From: Rhodospirillales bacterium RIFCSPLOWO2_12_FULL_67_15
Lineage (GTDB): Bacteria; Pseudomonadota; Alphaproteobacteria; Rhodospirillales; 2-12-FULL-67-15
Length of the DNA stretch: 9,344 nucleotides
Direction of reading: 5' to 3'
Assembly (NCBI GenBank): GCA_001830475.1
Contig: MIAC01000184.1
Location: 15,816 to 25,159, forward strand
Positions 1 to 6,481 of the stretch are shown here, one piece after another. A program made the position numbers and the translations under genes. The notes under the pieces are model-generated. The model had not been told where the DNA came from. It did no database searches and saw nothing but the letters and a program-made list of their open reading frames with translations. How positions within the stretch are numbered: the first letter of the stretch is position 1; each line of letters starts with the position of its first letter.

Positions 1-999
1 TTTCCCTTGACGCGCTCGCGTCAGCAAAGGCAGCAGGTGGTGTTGGATGACGCTGACGATCCCGCCCCGGAATCCGAGCACCAGGGCGACCACGATGATG
101 CCGAGGGTCATCATCCAGTATCCGGTGAATATGACGACGATCTCCTTGATGATGTAGAACAGGAAGGCGCCGACGATGGGGCCGGCGAAGGCGGAGGCGC
201 CGCCAAGCAGGGTGGCGATCACCGGTTCGGCGGAAAACGTCCAGTTCGCAATCGCCGGCGATGCCGACCGTCCCAGGGGGACCATGAGGGCCCCGGCCAG
301 CCCGGCGGCCAGTCCGGCGATGGTGAAGGCGATGAGCCGGTACTTCCTGACCGAGAGGCCGCTGAAGGTGACCCGGCTTTCGCTGTCGCGGATGCTCTGC
401 AACGTCAGCCCCAGCGACGAGCGCACGACGCCCCATATGGCCAGGATTCCCAACACCACGAGGACAAGGACGAAATAGTAGTAACGGTCCAAGGCGGCCA
501 TCTCGATGGACAGCACCCCGGGAATCTCCAACGGTGCCCGCGGCACGCCGACCAGCCCGTCGTCGCCACCGGTGACGGAGCGCCATTTCCAGATGATCGA
601 GTGGATCATCATCCCGAAGGCCAGCGTCAGCATCGCAAAGTAGATTTCGGTATGGCGGACGCAGAGGAAGCCGATGATCAGCGCCGCCCCCCCGGCGGCG
701 AGCACGCCGCCGATGACGCCCAGCAGCAAGGACGGAACCGCGAGTAGGATCTTGGCGCACACGTAACCGCCGACAGCGAAGAACCCGGCCTGTCCGAACG
801 ACAAAAGCCCGGTAAATCCGAACAGCAGATTAAAGCCGACCGCGAAGAGCGCGAGGATCAGCATGTTGGCCGTCAGCCAGATGACGTAGTCTCCGAACAG
901 GGGAATCGTCAACAGGACGACGACGAGAATCGCCGCCGCCGCGATGCCGGCGATCCTGACCTGGGACCCGGCCTTTGTCAGCGTAGCCCAGCCGACCAT
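1..999 (-). CDS. livM: Branched-chain amino acid ABC transporter permease LivM (partial, runs off left edge)
   Basis: Inner-membrane permease of a Liv-type (HAAT family) ABC importer; it should pair with the LivH permease to form the channel for the substrate delivered by the periplasmic binding protein. Reading the minus strand from ATG at 999 gives 333 codons with no stop up to base 1, so the C-terminus lies outside the window. The protein is strongly hydrophobic, with repeated membrane segments. It carries typical LivM stretches: FNLLFGFTGLLSFGQAGFF near the N-terminus, RHTEIYFAMLTLAFGMM in the middle, and ATLLGG...GPIVGAF near the C-terminus. The ATG is 3 nt after the livH stop (TGA GCG ATG), which implies translational coupling; a G-rich stretch precedes it. 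The substrate cannot be told from the permease: branched-chain amino acids, urea/short amides and other small carboxylates are all used by this family. The ATPases LivG and LivF are expected further left. Confidence 0.93.
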   Translation of the reverse strand, partial: MVGWATLTKAGSQVRIAGIAAAAILVVVLLTIPLFGDYVIWLTANMLILALFAVGFNLLFGFTGLLSFGQAGFFAVGGYVCAKILLAVPSLLLGVIGGVLAAGGAALIIGFLCVRHTEIYFAMLTLAFGMMIHSIIWKWRSVTGGDDGLVGVPRAPLEIPGVLSIEMAALDRYYYFVLVLVVLGILAIWGVVRSSLGLTLQSIRDSESRVTFSGLSVRKYRLIAFTIAGLAAGLAGALMVPLGRSASPAIANWTFSAEPVIATLLGGASAFAGPIVGAFLFYIIKEIVVIFTGYWMMTLGIIVVALVLGFRGGIVSVIQHHLLPLLTRARQGK

Positions 1000-1002
1000 C
1001 GC

Positions 1003-1869
1003 TCAGCGCCCCCCCAGTAGCCCCTTCGGCCTAAACAGCAGGACGAGAGCCATGATGAGATACGTCATGAACAAATCGGCGTCGGGAAAGAGCAGCACGC
1101 CATAGGCCTTCAACAGGCCGATGACGAGCGCGCCGACGAAGGCGCCCGGCAGGTTCCCGAGCCCGCCGATGACGGCGACGATGAAGACGTCGATGATGAC
1201 CGAGGTGCCGATGCCGGGCGTCATCGCCCGGACCGGAGTGCCCAGCGCCCCGCTCAGCGCCGCCAACATCGCCGCGAAGCCGAACACGACGGTAAACAGG
1301 CGGGGGATGTTGACGCCCAGCGCGCCGGCCATCTCGCGGTCGGAGGCGGACGCGCGAACCGTTTCCCCCCAGCTCGTCTTGTCGAGCAGAATCCAGAGCG
1401 CCACGCTGGCCGCGAACCCGACGAAGATGACGAATAGGTTGTAAACCGGAAACGGACGGCCGACGATGGGTACGGTCGAATCGAAGACGTCGGGCATCGG
1501 CGGGATCAGGGGAATCCCGCCCCAGAAAATCCTCGCGGCATCGGCAAAGATGAGGACGAATCCGAACGTCAGGAGAATCTGATAGGAGAGGTCGAGATGA
1601 TAGATGTAGCGAAGAAAGAACCGCTCCATGACCGATCCGATGGCGGCGCCGCTAAGCGATGCCAGGAGCAACGACAGCCAGAAGTTCATCCCCAGGGTTT
1701 CGTAGAATGTGAAGGCGAAGTAGCCGCCCAGCATGTAGAGGCTGCCGTGGGCGAAGTTGACGATGCCGAGGACGCCGAACGCGATGGTCAGACCGGCGGC
1801 CAGCAGCCACAGATACATGGCCAGGCTGAGACCGATAAGTCCCTGGTAAACGAGCGCGTCGAAGGTCAT
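1003..1869 (-). CDS. livH: Branched-chain amino acid ABC transporter permease LivH
   Basis: Second inner-membrane permease of the same Liv-type importer. It is 288 residues, the normal length for LivH, and hydrophobic throughout with about eight likely membrane spans. The family signature GIVNFAHGSLYMLGGY lies near residues 35-50, and the C-terminal region has the usual IDVFIVAVIGGLGNLPGAFVGAL stretch (split here by the permease loop that contacts the ATPase), ending in LLFRPKGLLGGR as most LivH proteins do. It sits between the binding-protein gene (88 bp upstream) and livM (3 bp downstream). I see no strong Shine-Dalgarno sequence in front of the ATG, unlike the binding-protein gene. A terminator-like hairpin lies just upstream, so livH and livM are probably expressed from readthrough at a lower level than the binding protein. 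Confidence 0.95.
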   Translation of the reverse strand: MTFDALVYQGLIGLSLAMYLWLLAAGLTIAFGVLGIVNFAHGSLYMLGGYFAFTFYETLGMNFWLSLLLASLSGAAIGSVMERFFLRYIYHLDLSYQILLTFGFVLIFADAARIFWGGIPLIPPMPDVFDSTVPIVGRPFPVYNLFVIFVGFAASVALWILLDKTSWGETVRASASDREMAGALGVNIPRLFTVVFGFAAMLAALSGALGTPVRAMTPGIGTSVIIDVFIVAVIGGLGNLPGAFVGALVIGLLKAYGVLLFPDADLFMTYLIMALVLLFRPKGLLGGR

Positions 1870-1890
1870 GAAACGGCGTCCGCTCGGCGG

Positions 1891-1938
1891 GAAAAAGCAA
1901 AGAGAATGTCATCCGAATCGGAACGACATTCCCTTTGC
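1891..1938 (-). terminator. Intercistronic hairpin with T-run between the binding-protein gene and livH
   Basis: On the minus strand, bases 1938-1925 and 1910-1897 form a 14-position stem with 13 pairs (GCAAAG and GAATGTC arms, one mismatch). The 14-nt loop can form a small CCG/CGG inner stem. The stem is followed directly by TTTTT (1896-1892). It starts 19 nt after the binding-protein stop codon. This is the layout of a rho-independent terminator or attenuator, and it probably reduces transcription into livH-livM. It could also act only as a 3' stabiliser of the upstream mRNA; the stem is only moderately GC-rich. Confidence 0.7.
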
Positions 1939-1957
1939 CGATTTCGCTTCGACGGCT

Positions 1958-3217
1958 TCAATTGAACGGCGGCTTGCGGAAGTAATCCGCCGCCGGGAAC
2001 ACCTTGAGATCGGTCAGATGCGCGATGGGGGCGACCGTCTTGTCGTAGGTCACCCGTCCAGCCGGCACGTTGTAGACCGCCTGGTGGTCCTCCGGCCGGT
2101 AGAAGCGCTTCCCGGCGGGGGTGGAAAGCTCCAGCCCTTCAAGCGCTTTAATGACGTCCGCCGTCTTGGTGGAGCGGGCCTTTTCGACCGCCGCCTTCAA
2201 CGCGAGAACCGCCGAGTAGGTGCATTCCGCCGAGTAGTTCGGCAGACGGCCCCAACGGTCGGTGAAGCGGTTGACGAAAGCCTTGTTCTCGGGGGTGTCC
2301 GGCCAATTCCAGATGTAGCGGGCGGTCGCCCACAGCTTGTTCTTGAACTTGCCTTGCACGACGTCGCGGGAGATTCCCTCCATCACGTCCACGGAGCCGC
2401 CCATGGCCTGCCACCAGACCTGTATCGAGTCGAATACCCCCAGCGTCGTCGCTTGGCGAAGCATCAGGACCGCTTCCCCCGCCCACGGGGTGGCAAAGAT
2501 CAAGTCCGGCTTTTTGGCGAGCAAGGCGCTGATGTGCGGCGTGAAATCGGCGGTGAAGAAAGGCGCCCAGGCCTCGCCGACGATCTCCACATCGGGCCGG
2601 TGCTTCCTCAGCGTGCTGTGGAACATGGCCCAGGAGGTGCGCCCGTACTCGTAGTCGGCACCCAGGTTGGCGATGCGCTTGATGTCCTTGTTGTCCTTGA
2701 AAACCAGCGCCGGCAGGATGGCGTCCTGGTAGACCGGCACACTGCCGCGGAAGATGTGCTTGATGCCCTTCTTGAAGACCAGGTCTTCGTTCAACTTCTC
2801 GGTCGCCGCGTGGGTGAAGATCTGGATCAGGTCCAGTTCGGGCAGCACCGGGCCCAACGCCAGGCAAACGCCGCTGGAATCCGTGCCAACCATGAAGTTG
2901 ACGCCTTGTTCCTTGAAGAAACGAGCGTTCTTCAAGGCGACGTCATTGTTGAGCTCGTCATCCCGATACAGGATCTCGACCGGTCGGCCCATGATGCCGC
3001 CCTTGGCATTGACCTCCTCCGCGGCGAACCGGGCGCCCATCTGGATTTGGCGGCCGTAATCGGCATGCGAGCCCGAAGAGACGCCCTGGGCGCCGATCTT
3101 GATGGCGGCTTGGCCGTGCGCTTGCCTGAGGCCGATGAACGGAGCGGCGAGCAGGGCGCTCCCCGCGGCCGTCGTCTGCAAGAACCGCCGTCGCTTCAAC
3201 TCGTATTTGCCAGCCAT
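1958..3217 (-). CDS. Liv-type ABC transporter substrate-binding protein (periplasmic, Peripla_BP_6)
   Basis: Periplasmic ligand-binding protein that captures the substrate and delivers it to LivH/LivM. It is 419 residues, as usual for the family. The N-terminus has a twin-arginine-like signal: RRRFLQ at residues 9-14, a hydrophobic core, and a likely cleavage near AHGQA. The mature protein begins AIKIGAQGV and has family landmarks: a YGRQIQMGARFAAEEVNAKGG helix region (continuous in the protein, a type I periplasmic-binding fold feature), GRPVEILYRDDE, and ANLGADYEYGR. The start is supported by a strong GGAGG 7-8 nt upstream of the ATG. It is first in a binding protein-livH-livM operon, with a promoter-like sequence about 150 bp upstream and an attenuator-like hairpin after it. 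The ligand is not predictable by eye: members bind leucine/isoleucine/valine, amides, urea or aromatic acids. The Tat-type signal suggests export in folded form. Confidence 0.93.
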   Translation of the reverse strand: MAGKYELKRRRFLQTTAAGSALLAAPFIGLRQAHGQAAIKIGAQGVSSGSHADYGRQIQMGARFAAEEVNAKGGIMGRPVEILYRDDELNNDVALKNARFFKEQGVNFMVGTDSSGVCLALGPVLPELDLIQIFTHAATEKLNEDLVFKKGIKHIFRGSVPVYQDAILPALVFKDNKDIKRIANLGADYEYGRTSWAMFHSTLRKHRPDVEIVGEAWAPFFTADFTPHISALLAKKPDLIFATPWAGEAVLMLRQATTLGVFDSIQVWWQAMGGSVDVMEGISRDVVQGKFKNKLWATARYIWNWPDTPENKAFVNRFTDRWGRLPNYSAECTYSAVLALKAAVEKARSTKTADVIKALEGLELSTPAGKRFYRPEDHQAVYNVPAGRVTYDKTVAPIAHLTDLKVFPAADYFRKPPFN

Positions 3218-3453
3218 GATTTTTCCTCCCTGTTGGATCGCGATCGCCGTCGAAGGCGAGGCTTCGGCGCCGACCGGCGCATCGGAGCTGCGTCCCCCGT
3301 GAACGGCCCCGGCGAAATATGGTTTGCCGCTGACCTCCGCATTCGCCCGTTTTTTTACGAAAGATCGGCCGAAACCCTAGCATCGCGCCCGGAGAGGGTC
3401 AACGGCAGCTCCCGCCGGGGGCGGTTTCTGCTAGCATCGAGACCGTTAGGATC
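3218..3453. other. Divergent intergenic region
   Basis: This 236-bp gap lies between the divergently read binding-protein gene and the small CxxC protein gene. It holds the GGAGG ribosome site of the binding-protein gene (about 3225-3230), a T7 run at about 3351-3357, the probable minus-strand promoter, and a 9-bp direct repeat CTAGCATCG at 3377-3385 and 3431-3439. I see no further gene in it. Confidence 0.6.
3374..3402 (-). promoter_or_regulatory. Probable sigma70-type promoter of the binding-protein/liv operon
   Basis: On the minus strand there is TTGACC (3402-3397), a 17-nt spacer, then TAGGGT (3379-3374) preceded by TGC, an extended -10 form. The -35 matches consensus at five of six positions and the spacing is optimal. 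Transcription would start near 3367, giving a leader of about 150 nt before the binding-protein ATG at 3217. No other candidate in the 236-bp intergenic region looks as good. The assignment is by motif only. Confidence 0.5.
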
Positions 3454-3666
3454 ATGCCCGCCGAACCGCCCCCGCCCGCCAACGACGAACCCTTGGCGAA
3501 ATTCCAAAACTGCCCCTCCTGCGCGGGTTCGGGCATGGTGACCGCGCAACGGAGCGGCGACTTTCGCCGCGAGCCCGGCAAATACCGCCCCGATCAATCG
3601 GTCGTGTGCCTGATCTGCGGCGGCACCGGGATCGTGCCCCGGCCGGGAACGTTCAGCGAGGAGTAG
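3454..3666 (+). CDS. Small protein with DnaJ-type CxxC zinc-finger motifs, function unknown
   Basis: A 70-residue, probably cytosolic protein with no signal peptide. Two cysteine pairs are present: CPSCAGSG at residues 20-27 and CLICGGTG at residues 52-59. Both follow the CxxCxGxG pattern of the DnaJ central zinc-finger domain, and together they could hold one zinc ion, like half of that domain. The N-terminus is proline-rich and disordered-looking, and the middle is polar and basic (RSGDFRREPGKYRP). The ATG at 3454 has only a weak AGGA very close by. A TGCTAGCAT sequence ending about 17 nt upstream could be an extended -10, which would give a very short leader. It is divergent from the liv operon and 53 bp ahead of the copper-related genes, with no evident link to either. 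Coding status rests on the paired motifs and the lack of a competing gene. Confidence 0.7.
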   Translation: MPAEPPPPANDEPLAKFQNCPSCAGSGMVTAQRSGDFRREPGKYRPDQSVVCLICGGTGIVPRPGTFSEE

Positions 3667-3679
3667 CTCTCACAGGCAG

Positions 3680-3710
3680 TTGACTTGTCGCTGAACTGTG
3701 TTTCTGCAAT
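3680..3710 (+). promoter_or_regulatory. Weak candidate promoter ahead of the copper-related operon
   Basis: TTGACT at 3680-3685 is a good -35. The best -10 candidates are TGCAAT at 3705-3710 (19-nt spacer) or the overlapping AATACT at 3708-3713, both weak. A 19-nt spacer is typical of promoters activated by MerR/CueR-type regulators, but I find no clear CueR-like dyad in the spacer. There is a CAGTT/AACTG inverted pair (3677-3681 and 3694-3698) across the -35. Offered as a location for the promoter, not a firm call. Confidence 0.3.
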
Positions 3711-3719
3711 ACTGATCCA

Positions 3720-4079
3720 ATGATGAAACGCTGGTCCTCTCGACGGCTCTCGGCTTTGCTTCTCGCGGTTTTTCTGGCCCTGGGCATGACCTTGTCCGCC
3801 GTCCAGGCCAGCGACATGGCAGCCAAGATGGCCATGGCGTCCAACATGGGCGCCACCGGACAGGGAGGCTGCGACGCCTGTGGCGGTGGTGACGACGGCA
3901 ATACAAAAGCCGACACCTGCATTCCGATGTGTACTGCTTCTGTCCCAGCGCTTCTGCCCTCCGGGTTTGTTGCGACAGCGCCGGATGTAGCTGACCCGCA
4001 CGTACCAGGCTATCGGTTCGTTCGCGGACGAACTCCCTCCCCGGATCCCTATCCTCCCAGATTCACCGATTTCGGTTGA
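3720..4079 (+). CDS. Small exported Cys/Met-rich protein, possibly copper-associated, function unknown
   Basis: A 119-residue protein with a clear Sec-type signal peptide: MMKRWSSRR followed by the hydrophobic LSALLLAVFLALGMTLSA, with cleavage probably after VQA (residue 30). The mature part begins with a Met-rich stretch (Met 33, 37, 39, 43), then four cysteines in CDAC (51-54) and CIPMC (67-71) separated by a Gly/Asp-rich loop. It ends in a Pro-rich, polar tail (RTPSPDPYPPR). I recognise no named domain. Met and paired Cys in an exported protein directly upstream of a multicopper oxidase suggest binding of copper or another soft metal, or redox sensing by disulfides; this is inference. Two ATG codons stand side by side at 3720 and 3723; no clear Shine-Dalgarno is visible. 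It is 144 bp upstream of the oxidase gene on the same strand and probably shares its promoter. Confidence 0.7.
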   Translation: MMKRWSSRRLSALLLAVFLALGMTLSAVQASDMAAKMAMASNMGATGQGGCDACGGGDDGNTKADTCIPMCTASVPALLPSGFVATAPDVADPHVPGYRFVRGRTPSPDPYPPRFTDFG

Positions 4080-4088
4080 CGCGCATTA

Positions 4089-4105
4089 GGTCGCTGAACG
4101 CGACC
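4089..4105 (+). repeat. Short perfect hairpin after the small Cys/Met-rich gene
   Basis: GGTCGC (4089-4094) and GCGACC (4100-4105) form a 6-bp perfect stem with loop TGAAC, 9 nt after the preceding stop codon. No T-run follows, so it is not a classic terminator on the plus strand. It may stabilise or separate the upstream message. Confidence 0.45.
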
Positions 4106-4161
4106 AAGTGAGCGTTTGAGCACGTTCGCGCCGGGCCGTTCGCCCTGTGCCACGCCGTGCG

Positions 4162-4194
4162 GAGGTTTGCCGGCAAGATTCATGCTGGCACCTC
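4162..4194 (+). promoter_or_regulatory. Leader hairpin upstream of the multicopper oxidase gene
   Basis: In RNA, TGCCGGCA (4168-4175) pairs with TGCTGGCA (4183-4190) over eight positions including one G-U, with a 7-nt loop. The flanking GAGG (4162-4165) and CCTC (4191-4194) add four pairs across a 2-nt bulge. The structure ends 29 nt before the chosen oxidase start. It could be a translational or processing element; its role is unknown. Confidence 0.4.
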
Positions 4195-4223
4195 ATGTCA
4201 TCGAGATCGACGAGGATCTGAAC

Positions 4224-5711
4224 ATGAATTACAAACACTTTTCGCCCTTATCGCGCCGTGCCTTTCTCGGGACGGGCGCGGGATTCGCGTTGACGGCCTC
4301 GGCTCCAGCCTGGCCGGCGCGCGGGTCCGATATCCGCGAATTCCGAATCGTCGCCGGCCACGGTCGGGCCCGGCTTGTCGGCGGGCGCCATCCGGAGACG
4401 GCCGTGTGGGCCTACAACGGCACGGTGCCGGGCCCGGAGATCCGGGCTCGGCAGGGCGAACGCCTCCGCGTTGCGGTCGAGAACCGGCTCGACGAGGAAA
4501 CCACGGTCCACTGGCACGGCGTGCGCGTGCCGAACGCGATGGATGGGGTCCCCCACCTGACGCAGAAGCCGATCGCCCCGGGCGAGACCTTCGTCTACGA
4601 ATTCGACGTGCCGGATGCGGGCACCTACTGGTACCACCCGCACCAGCGCGGTTCCGAGCAGGTCGGCCGAGGCCTTTCCGGCCCATTGATCGTCGAAGAG
4701 CGGACGGCGATCCAGGTCGATCGCGACATCGTCTGGGTCCTCGACGACTGGCGGCTCCTGGAGGACGCCCAGATCAGTCCCGACTTCGGCAACATGATGG
4801 ACGCGAGTCACAACGGCCGGGTCGGCAACACGGTCACGGTCAACGGCCGTATCCCCGAGACCTTCGCCGTTCGGAGCGGCGAGCGGATCAGACTGCGCCT
4901 GATCAACACGGCCAATGCCCGCATCTTCGGGCTCGAGTTCGCGGGCCACCGTCCCTTGGTCGTCGCCTACGACGGCCAGCCGGTCGAATCGCACGAACCC
5001 AAGGGCGGCCGCGTTGTCCTTGGCCCGGCCATGCGCGCGGACGTATTGCTCGACATGACCGGCAAGCCCGGCGACCGCTTCGGGGTGACCGACACCTTCT
5101 ACGATGGGCTCGCTTACCGACTTCTCGACTTCGTCTACGAGCAGGAGCCGCTGCGCCAGCGTCCGCTCGATACTCCGGTCGCGCTGGCCGCCAACACCAT
5201 GCCCGAGCCCAACCTGAAAGCCGCGGAGCGCCACGAGGTCACGTTCGGCGGCGGGATGATGGGTGGGATGATGGGGGGCGGAATGATGGGTGGCGGGATG
5301 ATGGGGGGCGGAATGATGGGTGGCGGAATGATGGGTGGAATGATGGGGGGCGGCCGGATAGACCCGCGGGGGATGATGCACAACGGGATCTGGACCATCA
5401 ACGGAGTCAGCGCTACCGGACATGTGCACGATCCGTTCCTGAATCTCAAGCTCGGCGGTTCCTCCGTGCTCGTCCTGCACAATAACACGGCTTGGCATCA
5501 TCCGATCCACCTGCACGGCCATTCGTTCCGGGTGATCGGCCGCAACGGAAATCCGACACGCTATCGCGAATGGCAAGACACGGTGCTGCTCGCCCCGCGC
5601 GAGCGCGCAGAAATCGCCTTCGTGGCCGATAATCCCGGCGACTGGATGTTCCATTGTCACATTCTCGAACATCAGGCGGCCGGGATGATGGGCGTGATCC
5701 GCGTAATCTGA
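4224..5711 (+). CDS. Tat-exported CueO-like multicopper oxidase with Gly-Met repeat
   Basis: Periplasmic laccase-type oxidase that couples one-electron oxidation of a substrate, probably Cu(I), to reduction of O2 to water. It has 495 residues from ATG 4224. The N-terminus carries a twin-arginine signal (SRRAFLG). All four copper-ligand motifs are intact: HWHG at residues 96-99, WYHPH at 136-140, HPIHLHGH at 426-433, and HCHILEH at 477-483 followed by M488. The type 1 copper site would use H426, C478, H483 and M488. A Gly-Met tract with seven Met-Met pairs spans residues 342-377, in roughly the place of the Met-rich insert of E. coli CueO that feeds Cu(I) to the enzyme. The start has AGGA 7 nt upstream; in-frame upstream codons (TTG 4116, ATG 4182) would put extra residues before the Tat motif. 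The context with cytochromes, DUF411 and SCO supports copper detoxification or oxidation. Bilirubin-oxidase- or phenol-oxidase-like activity is the alternative. Confidence 0.93.
   Translation: MNYKHFSPLSRRAFLGTGAGFALTASAPAWPARGSDIREFRIVAGHGRARLVGGRHPETAVWAYNGTVPGPEIRARQGERLRVAVENRLDEETTVHWHGVRVPNAMDGVPHLTQKPIAPGETFVYEFDVPDAGTYWYHPHQRGSEQVGRGLSGPLIVEERTAIQVDRDIVWVLDDWRLLEDAQISPDFGNMMDASHNGRVGNTVTVNGRIPETFAVRSGERIRLRLINTANARIFGLEFAGHRPLVVAYDGQPVESHEPKGGRVVLGPAMRADVLLDMTGKPGDRFGVTDTFYDGLAYRLLDFVYEQEPLRQRPLDTPVALAANTMPEPNLKAAERHEVTFGGGMMGGMMGGGMMGGGMMGGGMMGGGMMGGMMGGGRIDPRGMMHNGIWTINGVSATGHVHDPFLNLKLGGSSVLVLHNNTAWHHPIHLHGHSFRVIGRNGNPTRYREWQDTVLLAPRERAEIAFVADNPGDWMFHCHILEHQAAGMMGVIRVI
5247..5354 (+). 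repeat. In-frame Gly-Met coding tandem repeat in the multicopper oxidase gene
   Basis: The tract consists of ATG ATG pairs separated by two or three glycine codons, seven pairs in all. Part of it is an imperfect 30-bp tandem repeat: two consecutive units from 5268 differ only at the last codon (GGG versus GGA), followed by a shortened copy. Every unit keeps the reading frame. Such a tract can expand or contract by slippage without disrupting the protein, changing the number of Met copper ligands. Confidence 0.85.
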
Positions 5712-5725
5712 AGAGAAAATTGGTC

Positions 5726-6430
5726 ATGCAACGCATCTTCCTGGCAGTCGCTTTGGTTCTGGGCGGAATCGCGGCCGCCGCGACCGCCAACGCGGCCGGT
5801 GACACGGAAGCCGGCGCGCGCGCATTCAGCGCCTGCGCGGCCTGCCATTCGCTCGAACCCGGACGCCACATGACCGGGCCAAGTCTCGCCCATCTGTGGG
5901 GCCGCAAGGCCGGCACCGCCGAAGGGTTCGCCCGCTATTCGCCCGCGCTCAAATCCGCCGACATCGTGTGGAACGACGCGACCCTCGATGCCTGGCTTGC
6001 CGATCCCAAGGCGCTCGTCTCCGGCAATACGATGATCTTTCCGGGGATCAAGGATGCGAAGGCACGCGTCGGCCTGATCGGCTTCCTGAAGGCCGGCGGC
6101 GCGAGCGGTTCGGCGGGCCAGACCGCGCAAGGCGGCATGATGGGCGGCGGGATGGGGCGCGGACCGCAGATGCAGAACCTGAAGACGCTCGCCCCGGCGC
6201 AGCAGGTCGTCGCGATCCGCTACTGCGGCGATACCTACCTTGTGACGACCGCCGTCGGCGAATTGCCGCCTTTCTGGGAGTTCAACCTGCGCTTCAAGAC
6301 CGACTCCAGCGCCACGGGGCCCGCGAAGGGCCATCCCGCCATTATGGGCGCCGGCATGATGGGCGATCGCGCGTCCGTGATCTTCGCCGATCCGGCCGAG
6401 ATCGGCACGTTCATCGAAAAGAGATGTTGA
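5726..6430 (+). CDS. Class I cytochrome c with Met-rich linker and unfamiliar C-terminal domain
   Basis: Exported monohaem electron carrier of 234 residues. A Sec signal peptide (residues 1 to about 23, ANA end) precedes a class I cytochrome c domain with haem site CAACH at 37-41 and the distal Met probably M103 in NTMIFPG. The haem domain ends near residue 124. A linker rich in Gly and Met (GGMMGGGMGRG, 136-146) leads to a domain of about 85 residues (150-234) that I do not recognise. It has C167 in RYCGDTY, a PFWEFNLRFKTDSS stretch, a second GMMGDRA motif (210-216), and a terminal C234. The two Cys could form a disulfide or, with the Met residues, a metal site. The gene starts 14 bp after the oxidase stop, so it likely shares its mRNA; the ribosome site is weak (GAAGAG). 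It probably exchanges electrons with the oxidase or the respiratory chain; the tail may dock to the oxidase. The latter is inference. Confidence 0.88.
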   Translation: MQRIFLAVALVLGGIAAAATANAAGDTEAGARAFSACAACHSLEPGRHMTGPSLAHLWGRKAGTAEGFARYSPALKSADIVWNDATLDAWLADPKALVSGNTMIFPGIKDAKARVGLIGFLKAGGASGSAGQTAQGGMMGGGMGRGPQMQNLKTLAPAQQVVAIRYCGDTYLVTTAVGELPPFWEFNLRFKTDSSATGPAKGHPAIMGAGMMGDRASVIFADPAEIGTFIEKRC

Positions 6431-6481
6431 GCGCCGAGAGGAACACGAGCAGTGGGCGACATCAACCAAAGGAGAGGAGAA

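Noticed and set aside
7..747. Plus-strand frame of 246 codons at the left edge
   Set aside because: It lies opposite the LivM reading frame, which has clear membrane segments and family motifs; the plus frame is low-complexity Asp/Gly/Arg/Gln sequence.
1868..3541. Long plus-strand frame of 557 codons opposite the binding-protein gene
   Set aside because: It is antisense to a clear substrate-binding protein, is Arg-rich with no domain, and arises from GC-rich codon bias.
3680..3710. CueR/MerR-type copper operator in the operon promoter
   Set aside because: The 19-nt spacer is suggestive, but no convincing dyad lies within it; only a weak inverted pair crosses the -35, so no operator is claimed.
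4116..4223. N-terminal extension of the multicopper oxidase from TTG 4116 or ATG 4182
   Set aside because: It would put 14-36 residues before the Tat motif and lacks a well-placed ribosome site; ATG 4224 has AGGA at proper distance.
4248..5672. Minus-strand frame of 474 codons opposite the multicopper oxidase
   Set aside because: Antisense shadow; the His/Pro/Thr run is simply the reverse of the Gly-Met repeat.
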